The notes below the pieces were generated by a model that saw nothing but the letters and a program-made list of their open reading frames with translations, did no database searches and was not told the origin of the DNA. Positions 51,665 to 60,424 of a stretch of 64,000 bases of DNA are shown here, piece after piece (position 1 is the first letter of the stretch; every line of letters begins with the position of its first letter). The stretch comes from Semisulcospira habei (Eukaryota > Mollusca > Gastropoda > Semisulcospiridae), in the NCBI GenBank assembly GCA_036245525.1, contig BTPG01000002.1:161979376-162043375 (forward strand). Direction: 5' to 3'. A program made the translations under genes and the position numbers.

Positions 51665-51716
<52 letters not shown>
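51640..51716 (+). repeat. (CA)n microsatellite
   Basis: Interrupted CA repeats with a CG-containing central variation (CACGCGCGCACA). Confidence 0.95.
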
Positions 51717-51718
<2 letters not shown>

Positions 51719-51749
51719 GGCACACCGCCACAAAATTTTGTAACTTGAG

Positions 51750-51969
51750 TTAACCCATATAATGAGGCTAAAAACTTCAAATTTGTACACTGCCATATGC
51801 AAGCTACATTAAAGTACTTACAGATAAGGATATAGACCAATGGCTTTTGTTCAAGGGTAGTGTCAGAATAGCTTGGCGCCTAGAGGCTCCAAGCTATTCT
51901 GGCACCACCCTTGAACTATTTTAGTCAAACTTATTTCACACACCGGTGTATTCCGAATGATAAGGGTTA
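51750..51969 (+). mobile_element. TTAA-type hairpin MITE, family H1, intact copy (about 220 bp)
   Basis: Starts TTAACCCATATAATGAGGC and ends AATGATAAGGGTTA. The centre at 51849-51917 is the H1 hairpin (GCTTGGCGCCT top). Flanks equal those of the copy split at 18820-22337 and, reversed, the copy at 6907-7130. It serves as the reference structure for the family. Confidence 0.85.
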
Positions 51970-52597
51970 CGACTAAACCGGTAACCTTTTCAGTAGAGGC
52001 TTAATCAGTTTTCACAGTAAGTCCGCCCTTTGTGCCGGGATGCTCCTGGTAAGAATAATTGTGCACAATAGGGCTAATTTCACTTGTGTTTCCTGAATGA
52101 TGACGAAGTTTGACTGAATGTGGCGAACTATCATAAACTTAGTTGATGAAAGACATCATGGAGAACCCGCCCGCTATATTGGCACATCAGTTTCAGTCAA
52201 AGCCCCGCGCTCTGGACGTAAATAATAAATACTGAAATAAACTACACACATACACACAAACAATTACTTCATTTTAATTGAAATCAATCGGATTGTACAG
52301 ACCTTAGCATCTACAAATCGGGGAACAAATAATTACGGTATAAGTTATGGCCCCTGCTTCAGGCAGTCTTTTCTATATTCAGATTGTACATGTTCGAGTA
52401 CTCATTGTTCATGACTAATTGATATTTGACAGGATGTAGCCAGAATTCGCACATGGTCGACCTGACGGTCGCAACTTTACGTTCACCGCGCATCACACAA
52501 CGACACTGCCAGAGGTGTGAACGGGATATCAGAGTTGGTAAAGACATTGGATAATTGCTTTCACGTTGCACCTTCACGCTAACTTATCGTATCGAGG
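51970..52597 (+). other. Unannotated spacer
   Basis: No recognisable feature. Confidence 0.4.
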
Positions 52598-52808
52598 TTA
52601 AACTCATTTAGCACCGACACACCATATCAAGATATGGCGAATCGGGCTATGATAGTTCAAGGGTGGTATCATAATAGCTTAGTGGCGCCAGAGGTGCCAA
52701 GATATTCTGGCACCACCCTTGAACTACGGCCTTGGTCGATCTGTGTCATCAATTGTCATTAATACAGTCTTCAGATGACAACTCCGACCTTGGGGCGCAA
52801 TGGGTTAA
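52598..52808. mobile_element. TTAA-flanked element with an H1 hairpin core (211 bp)
   Basis: TTAA at 52598-52601 and 52805-52808. Ends AACTCATTTAGCACC and GCGCAATGGG differ from H1 proper, but the core 52653-52726 is the same hairpin. The right half (GTCATTAATACAGTCTTCAG to CTTGGGG) matches 55580-55660. Confidence 0.75.
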
Positions 52809-52862
52809 ACAGAATAGAAAATCATCACAATTACAATACCGTTTAGACAACAGTATGCGATT

Positions 52863-53396
52863 GAGGAGCCTAGTAGGCGGTACTGATTAGTAAAGGAGAA
52901 CTGGCCTGAATACCGACTGAGGAGCCTAGGGGATACTGATTAGTAAAGGAGAACTGGCTTGAATACCGACTGAGGAGCCTGGTAGGCGATACTGATTAGT
53001 AAAGGAGAACTGGCCTGAATACCGACTGAGGAGCCTAGGGGATACTGATTAGTAAAGGAGAACTGGCCTGAAGTTGATACCGACTGAGGAGCCTAGTAGG
53101 CGATACTGATTAGTAAAGGAGAACTGGCCTGAATACCGACTGAGGAGCCTAGGGGATACTGATTAGTAAAGGAGAACTGGCCTGAATACCGACTGAGGAG
53201 CCTAGTAGGCGATACTGATTAGTAAAGGAGAACTGGCCTGAATACCGACTGAGGAGCCTGGTAGGCGATACTGATTAGTAAAGGAGAACTGGCCTGAATA
53301 CCGACTGAGGAGCCTAGCGGATACTGATTAGTAAAGGAGAACTGGCCTGAATACCGACTGAGGAGCCTGGTAGGCGATACTGATTAGTAAAGAGAA
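52863..53396 (+). repeat. 53/56-bp minisatellite, about 10 units
   Basis: Units start GAGGAGCCT and end GAATACCGACT. They occur in a long form (TAGGCGATACTG, 56 bp) and a short form (AGGGGATACTG, 53 bp). The order is long, short, long, short, long, short, long, long, short, long, so the array mostly alternates. One unit has an extra GTT. Degenerate units continue to about 53470. Confidence 0.92.
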
Positions 53397-54117
53397 TTTA
53401 TATCAACTGCGGAGCCTGATAGGCAATACTGATTTGTAAAGAGAATTCAGTTACTGACTCAGCACTGAACATGGTGGGCGATATTAATTTAGTTGTAGGC
53501 CTAAATAGAATACCGACTGCAAAGCATGGTGGGCGATTCAGATTAGTACTGAACAAGAAAAATATCGGACTGCGACTGATAATGATTTAGATGTAAATAG
53601 AAATACTCAACGACTGCGACAGAGCATCGCCCGTGCGCGAAACTGATTAGTCGGTGAAGACTGAAAATCTGATGTCAATTGCGGAGCCGGCCTGGTCACA
53701 GTAGGCGTGGTTTCTGCCGATTTGTAAAGAGAAATGCCGACTGCGGAGGAGGTATACCTAACATCTTTGAAAAAGACCTCATTGTCAAAAACCCTAGCGC
53801 GGACCCTGGAATCCCAAGGCCAAGACCCTCCCCTCCCTCCCCCCTCCCCTCCCTCCCCCCTCCCCTCCCTCCCCCTCCCCTCCCCCCCCCCCCCCCCCCC
53901 CCCGATGTCAGAAAAAATGCAGCGGCAGGCCAAACGTGACTAGTGGTAGGAACCGTGACGGCCTTGGACAGGTGTTCAGGATGGGCTAAGCAGAGTCTTG
54001 TCACCGGCATAATTCATTTAAAAGAGTCGTCAGTTTGATGCTGAATCCTGTCCTTCATTTGCGGCACAACACTTAAACATACCGCCGATCAGCGAACCCA
54101 GTATAAGAGACGCCGGC
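53397..54117 (+). other. Decayed array flank and C-rich tract
   Basis: Words such as GGCGATACTGATT and CCGACTGC persist to about 53750. A CCCTCCCT tract ending in about 20 C lies at 53821-53903. Confidence 0.55.
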
Positions 54118-54492
54118 CGGCCTATGGCCTTTGCGCACTGGGCAGTCCTCACAGGCAGACATGTCACTCGCCAGTGTAAGCCACTAACACTAACTTGAGC
54201 TGAAGACTCAACCGTGAGCAGGAAGGACACCTCAGTTGAAGCTCTTTTGTCCAGTGCAGATATGGCCGGGGCCGGAACGGGCGGCTCGTGCCGTGGGCGA
54301 CGCGGCTTGCCAGCACATTAACCGGCCGATGTAAACTGACTTCCGGCGCGGAGATCCAGCTGGCATGTCACAGTGAAGCAGCTGCCGTGTCGGGGATTCA
54401 GTCCAGTCGAAACCTAGTGACGCCGCTTCCAGTTGGCGGGCGTTGTGCCCTGGGATGCTTGTGATAGCGTCCTGGTTGATCAACTGGGGTTC

Positions 54493-54606
54493 AATGCGCA
54501 AAAGGCCGTCGTGCTGACGTCGACCGCCGTTTAGCCCGCGCATGTTCTTGCGCGGGTCACTCAGTTGAACGGCGGCCAACGTCAGCCCGATGGCCTTTGA
54601 GCACTG
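54493..54606. mobile_element. Hairpin MITE of family H3
   Basis: AATGCGCAAAAGGCCGTCGT, GCTGACGT, CCGCCGTT and GCCCGCGCA on the left pair with TGCGCGGGT, AACGGCGGCCAACGTCAGC and GATGGCCTTTGAGCACTGG on the right. Larger than the 28272 copy but with the same ends. A half-copy (GGCCTTTGCGCACTGGGCAG) is at 54125. Confidence 0.78.
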
Positions 54607-54886
54607 GGAGACTGCGTAAACAGCAAAATTAGCAAGGAAAGGAACACTGACGGAGAACTGCTTTATTTTGCATCGACGCTCCGCCAAGGTGAGAAGATCA
54701 CCCGGCTGGCGAGACTGAGCGACAACTTCAGTTGTCAGCGTCAATGATGACTGAAGTATAACTGACTGCGCGAAAACGTCAAACTGGTTCCGTAAAACAT
54801 CCACCTTAGGGCCGTCAAATTATTAGTTGCATCCCATGACAACTACTCAGTGATAAAGAAGAAAGGGAACAAATGGTGAAAGATTT

Positions 54887-55199
54887 ACTTACTTACTTAC
54901 GCCTGTCACCCCTCACCGGGTATAGGCCGTCGACGAGAGACCTCCAGCGACTCCTGTCCTGTGCTTCTCCTTCGATTTACTCCAGGTGGTTCCTCCTCCA
55001 GGAAAGAAATTGCTGTTTGTCTTTTCGTCGGCGTTTTTGTAGAATCCTTATTTGCAGGGTGGGGAAGCAACCCACGCCCAACCCCCTTACTAGGAGGACC
55101 AGGGGTTTTCTGTCGGGGTCATCTTCCCTTGGACCATGTTGGTTCACGGCACCACCACCCAGAGGACGCGCCTCAACGCCATATGGTCCCAGCGCGAGA
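54887..55199 (-). mobile_element. 313-bp internally deleted family A derivative with both ends and target duplication
   Basis: On the minus strand it starts CTCGCGCTGGGACCATATGG (the family A 5' UTR end), keeps about 200 bp of 5' UTR, then joins within GGAGGAACC to the last about 115 bp of the family A ORF, ending in the (GTAA)n tail. GGTGAAAGATTT occurs before (54875-54886) and after (55200-55211). The join lies at a TTCC shared by both parental positions. It has no coding capacity. It parallels RIME, the short partner of ingi in trypanosomes, in being an end-to-end derivative. Confidence 0.9.
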
Positions 55200-55255
55200 G
55201 GTGAAAGATTTGCAAACTGAATATTTTGCCAGATTGTTCTCTCCTTTTAGTGTAG

Positions 55256-55485
55256 ATCCCCCCCCCCCCCCCCTAAAAAAAAATCAAAATAAATAAATAA
55301 AATAAAAAAATAATAATTAACAAAAATAATAAAAATAAATAAAATAAATAAATAAAATAAAATAATAATAAAAATAAATAAAAATATAATAAATAAATAA
55401 AAATAAAAATAAATAAATATAAAAGAATAAAGAAAAAAAATTAAAAAAATAAAAAAAAAGAAAGAAGAAGAAGTAGAATACTTTA
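55256..55485 (+). repeat. A-rich AAAT/AATA low-complexity tract
   Basis: C run at 55257-55273, then over 200 bp of A with interspersed T on the plus strand. The hydrophobic Phe/Tyr frames on the other strand are artefacts. Confidence 0.9.
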
Positions 55486-55544
55486 TTTCCACAAAAGTGA
55501 TACAATTGTTTGCGGCTTGCAGGTGTCAATAAATATATCACTAA

Positions 55545-55668
55545 GTGAAATGCCATGCTATTCTACCCTTGAACTATGATGCTCGATTTGTCACTAATTG
55601 TAATACAGTCCTTCAGAGGGCGCCTTCAAAATTTGGGGATTTCGGTCCTGGGGTAGAGTGTGTTAATC
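55545..55668. repeat. Half copy of the 52.6-kb hairpin element
   Basis: GCTATTCTACCCTTGAACTA, TGCTCGATTTGTCA, AATACAGTCCTTCAG and TTTGGGG match the right half of 52598-52808. Confidence 0.6.
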
Positions 55669-57200
55669 AGTAGATAGACATTATGTGCCGTGGAATTTCC
55701 ATATGGCGGTGTTTCCTCACCTCCGCCCCCACCCGCCTCACCCCCACTCCTCCGCGGTTTCTGTTTCAGTCAGTCGTTTTTCTCACTGTGTTCAAGTTCC
55801 TCACCAGTGTAATCTCATGTCCTCACTGCGATTCCTCGGTTATCCCAACTGAGTCTGAGGGGTTAACTGGCAGTTCTAAACTGAAGTCACCGGCGGTGTT
55901 GAAAATCAGGCGCGCTGCCCGATGAAACTGAGTAATCGGCGTCAACTCCTTGGCGGGCTGAGACCCAATCCACTCAGCACTGACCGGGTGGAAAAAGCGT
56001 GGTCATCGTGTCCTGTAGACTAACAGTGTACTCAGCATGAGACTACCACAGCATTTTATTGAAATCGTATGGATTTATATTTTTTGGTACTGAGCGGGTT
56101 TTGCCAGCACGTCTTTAGCTGAGTGCAAAACTGAAACAGTCACTGGGTCGATGCTGCCTTTGGTTGAGGGCGGTTCATCATTGACTTTACCCCGATCTGG
56201 GCGGTCACATCGTGGAGCGGCTCATCAGGCGGTACAAACGAGTCACTGAGGACTGACTGATACTGTCATTGGACCCGGGACCACTTTTCGGCAGTATCGG
56301 CGCCGCCGATTAAATTCTTATTTCTGTATCGGTCTCACGCCGCGGCGCGGCAAAAGGGTTCATTTGATGCCAGTTTTACACCGGCCGCTGTATGTGTGTA
56401 TTACTAGTCTGAATCATACGCAAAACCGTGTGTGAGTGAACATACCATAATGGAAATTTTGCAAATGACCGTAGTATGAATGATATGAAAAACTGTGTGT
56501 CAAGTATAGCATAATAGAACTTTGCCGACAGGGATAATCGGTTATCATGTCACTATGTCACCAAGTCCGACCATTGGTCAGAGTTTGGCTACAGATGAAC
56601 TTGATCACAGTGGCGGTATTGCAGCTCACCTACCCAGTGCCGCAGAACCATGTGGTACACCTTTGCGCGGCCGGATCCTTGCAGTCCTCTCAGTGTGGAT
56701 CTTTTAGTTTGGACATAAGTCTCCCGAGGCGTTGCACGTGCCGTTTAGTGAGATTGACTGACCTTGTCTTATTCAGTCAGCTGGATGTCTGGTCGGGTGC
56801 AGATTTAAGAGTTTCTCAGCTCTTGTCATACCGAATGTCCTGAAATTAACCTTTTTTTTTTCTTTTTCTTTTTTTACTGTGAGTTTTCTTGTTTACGTCA
56901 CATGTAGGTATCAAATCAGTCAACAGATCGTTTCTGAACCGCAGACGCCTGATGACGTCACATGCAGGCATTCAATAGCAGTGAACTAGTTCTTGTGTGT
57001 CAAAAAACATCTTTCCAGGGTGGCTTGTCGTGGAGAACGTTACTTTGAATCAATGGCAAAATTTGCCCGTGTCATACACATTTTTAACGGCGCCACAATT
57101 AGTAAAAATTGACTGACCTACTTTTGCCGGCGCCATGTCAGTTTCTGGTTGAAAACGAGGCTGCTTGTTGTGTTCTTCTCTGCGCATGCCAAAGTTTACA
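55669..57200 (+). other. CpG-containing sequence without recognised genes
   Basis: Frames up to about 98 codons show no family motif. A near-duplicate TGACGTCACATG(C/T)AGG phrase occurs at about 56894 and 56952. Confidence 0.4.
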
Positions 57201-57204
57201 ACTT

Positions 57205-57300
57205 GCTCTGATTGGCTGAAGATTACTGATTATGCAGCGCGTTCGTGACGTAGGCGTCGTGCGGATCGCTGTCACGTGACCAGTCGAACGCCATCTTTGC
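57205..57300 (+). promoter_or_regulatory. Putative housekeeping-type promoter
   Basis: Within 100 bp: an inverted CCAAT box (ATTGG, 57211-57215), TGACGT (57246-57251), the palindrome GTCACGTGAC (57271-57280, USF/TFE type) and CGCCATCTTT (about 57289-57298, YY1 type). The stretch is CpG-rich and lacks a TATA box. The cluster is typical of animal TATA-less promoters; the gene it would serve is not in view. Confidence 0.45.
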
Positions 57301-57416
57301 GAGGAAAGTAGGCTGTGACGACGAACCCGACCCCTGAAGTGGCCCCACTCAATGGAGACGTGAACATTCTACTGTTGAACTCGACCCCTCTTTTGCAGAG
57401 AGATAGGTATGAGATC
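57290..57416 (+). other. Possible non-coding first exon
   Basis: GC-richer sequence following the promoter-like cluster ends at GAGATAG|GTATGAG, a moderate donor at 57417. The only ATG opens a three-codon frame. If real, coding begins beyond this exon; no continuing exon was recognised up to 64 kb. Confidence 0.35.
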
Positions 57417-58106
57417 ACTTAATTAACACATTTCAGTGAAAATTTAATAGGATTTGTGCTCGGAATTCTTTAAATAACGGGATTTTCTGAGGATTTCGCG
57501 TGGTACGTTGTCTATTGTGGATCGGTGCTGCGAGCGCGGGGGGCTTCACAGCAGAGCTTGGTGCGGGAATTGCAGCCGTGAGAGTGATCGCGCCTTTTGT
57601 TCACCGGGCAGTGCTCGCGAGAAAATTTCTTTATCTGACCTGACCGGTGTATAAGTATTATGATTTAGAGTTTGTGTTGTACTCTGTGAAACACGAACCG
57701 TATTTGCACTAAAAGTGTAATCGGTTGAACCATCATCCTCTTTTATTGCGGATTCCATTTAGACATATAATCGCGTTCGGGTTTCGCCGGTGGCGGGATG
57801 TCATGGGTGTCAGCCGCGCATGCTTTTGTGTTCGTATGTTGACGATGTGTAATTTTGTTGACATGTGCTTTTTGTTTTGGCTGATTAAATGAATTGCATG
57901 ATGCTTTATTTGTTAATATGACAAATAGAAATGTATGAGAATGATACAGCTGACAGCTGAGACGTTTTGGATGAGGAAAAAGTAAGCACTAAAAGTAAAA
58001 ACAGGCCCTAATTTATGTTTCAACTATTAAACGTTTTTTGGCTTTTTGAAGGCACACTATGCCATGTTGATTGAATTTGCACTCATAGGGTCACTTCTTT
58101 CATTAC
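57417..58106 (+). other. Unannotated, perhaps intronic
   Basis: No features recognised. Confidence 0.35.
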
Positions 58107-58228
58107 GTATAGGGTGTGGGTGTTTGCGTATGTTGTGTGTGTGCGTGTTGGCCTTTTCATTGTATCACCGCTTAGAGGTACTTTTAGAATAAGTGCTTAA
58201 CAAATCTCCTTTATTATTATTATTATTA
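58107..58228 (+). mobile_element. Very short 3' end of the 14.9-kb L2/CR1-like LINE family
   Basis: GCGTATGTTGTGTGTGTGCG, GCCTTTTCATTGTATCA, TACTTTTAGAATAAG and TTAACAAATCTCCTTTATT(ATT)n match 17808-17921 almost base for base. Extreme 5' truncation of about 120 bp is normal for LINE insertions. Confidence 0.85.
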
Positions 58229-59801
58229 CACCATTGATTTAGCGTGTGGTTCATATGATTATGAATCATTGTAGCATTTTGACTGTAGCTGCCAGGTTGT
58301 AACTTTAAGCTAGGTTAATCTTCTGATTTTAAACGATTAAATAGGTTTGACAATCTCATGGCTGCTCTGCACAACAGTATTAAACCATATTTAACTTTTG
58401 GGAACTTGTGCTGAAGAGACATTATTTCTAATTCAGTTCCAAAGCCCTCCTCTATTCAGAAAGTGCAGAGAAGCCCACACAATGCTGCCTTGAAATGGAA
58501 ACAAGTACATTTTGTCTAATCTTGAACAGCTCACTGGAAACACAAACAGCACACTCAGATTTCTGATTCAAAGTTAACGTTAATTTGAGCAAATGTTACA
58601 GTTAGCTTTTGAAATCGGACCTGTGTCTCTATAATGGTGATGGGTCTGTTTTTCTCTGAAGCTAACATACTCCTTTACTCAAAATGTGCTTGAAGTTGAA
58701 GTGGCTTTGTTGAAAATATGATACAATCATTAATTTAGTGTGCACATCATGTTTCATGGCTTCGCTGACTTTGCTGTAGAAAGTACTACTTCTGGCGCCA
58801 AGTGCTGTGTGTTTATGTAACCACCAGTATAAGATAAGATACTGTTTATTGCCATTTGCCTTAAGAACATAACATATAGGAATGTGTGTTGGTGTCGTTA
58901 CAATTACAAACATCACAGTCAACAATAAAAAACAATTAATACTCTTATCACACAAATCCAATGCCCTACACACACTGTAACAACTTTAAAACTAAACAAC
59001 TAATATCACAAACCAATGCGTACCGTACACACCCACGCTAATCTTCCACACAAACACACATGCCTATTAATCTAGGAAATCAAAATTAATTAAAGGTGTG
59101 TCATTTAAAATGAAAACAGAATATCTTGGGGTAAATGTCACTAATTTAGTGATCACAGTTGGGTGTAAACTGGTTAATATATATCGTAAGACTAGGCTAA
59201 TACTGATATATAATCTAGGGCCGTGCTTGAAACGTAGAATCGTTTCTCTAAGAAATGTCTTCAGGGACCCTCCAAATAGATTGAATTTGAACTGTTCATT
59301 GAAGAGAAAAGGCAACTTCTGAGGAAGTCAGTTGACCCACATTATAGCCCACAATTTTTGTTCGGCCCAAACATGAAAAGGTGTTAAAGACACACATTAT
59401 GAACGTGTTAATGTGAGTTTTCTTTGTTGTTCCTGTTATAAAATGGCAATATGATTATGAGCCAGTGACAGGTGGACCTCTCAGCGGGTTTGAATTGAAA
59501 CTGAATGTTTTGTATATTTGTAAAAACTAAAATGTGATTTTTCTTGGTGTTCCTATTTATAAATTAGAAATATGAGCCAGTGACAGAAGGTTGACCGAAG
59601 GTTGACCTCGCAGAGATTGAATTGAAACTGAATTTTTGGTACATTTGCTTATGTTCCCTTGAAACTATACTGTTTGCACTATCTAAACCCAAGAATAAAA
59701 ATTAAAAAAAAGAGAGTTGAGTTGCGGGTGTGCTGTAGGACCATCAAAAATGGTGGCCAATTGGAAATGGTTGAACATGATTTTTAAAAATGAATCCTTC
59801 A
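58229..59801 (+). other. Unannotated with dispersed repeats
   Basis: 59265-59362 pairs with 42640-42755. GAGCCAGTGACAG with GGTGGACCTC..AG and TTGAATTGAAACTGAAT recurs at about 59460 and 59573, a local duplication with about 113-bp spacing. No genes are seen. Confidence 0.45.
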
Positions 59802-59812
59802 CAATTCACATA

Positions 59813-60390
59813 CTTACGCCTGTCACCCCTCCCAGGGTATAGACCTTCAACGAGAGACCTCCAGCGACTCCTGTCCTGTGCTTCTCCTTCGATTTTACTC
59901 CAGGTGGTTCCCAGTCTCTTGATGTCTGCTTGGAGGTCTCGATGCCAGGTGTTTCTCGGCCTGCCTCTTTTCCTCTTTCCCTGGGGGTTCCATGACAATG
60001 CCTGCCTAATGATACTGGAAACTGGCTTTCTCAGACCATTCCATCCCCATCTTCTTCGTCCAATTTCATTCTCTGCTGTTATCTGCTCTGTTCTCTCCCA
60101 GAGTCTGACATTGCTGATCTTCTCTGGCCAGTGGATTTTCAAGATTCTTCTAAGGCAACTGTTTATGAAGATCTGTACTCTGTTGACTGTGGTTTTTGTC
60201 AACCTCCAAGTCTCTGCTCCATAGGAGAACTGCTCTTATGTTTGAGTTGAAAATCCGGACTTTAATGTGTTGTGACAGCTCTCTGGAACTCCACACCTTT
60301 TTCAGCTGAAGAAAGGCTGCTCTGGCTTTACCGATTCGTACTCTGACATCTGCATCAGTGCCACCTTTTTTGGTCGATGATGCTCTCTCC
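59813..60390 (-). mobile_element. 5'-truncated family A element
   Basis: Holds the last about 575 bp of family A (NSCLRRILKIHWPEKIS, GRPRNTWHRDLQADIK, ending at the tail). CAATTCACATA flanks it at 59802-59812 and 60391-60401. Small deletions break the frame. The right copy of its duplication was later used as part of the target of the family B insertion. Confidence 0.92.
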
Positions 60391-60424
60391 CAATTCACAT
60401 AACAAATCATCATCATCATCATCA

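Noticed and set aside
53607..54010. Gly-rich or Pro-rich coding sequence near the minisatellite
   Set aside because: The frames arise from the CCCTCCC tract and differ in every reading frame.
54232..54804. 190-codon minus-strand frame as a gene
   Set aside because: It runs through the H3 hairpin MITE and has no recognisable domain, splice context or homologous motif.
55247..55556. Phe/Tyr-rich membrane-like protein on the minus strand
   Set aside because: It is the complement of an A-rich simple repeat.
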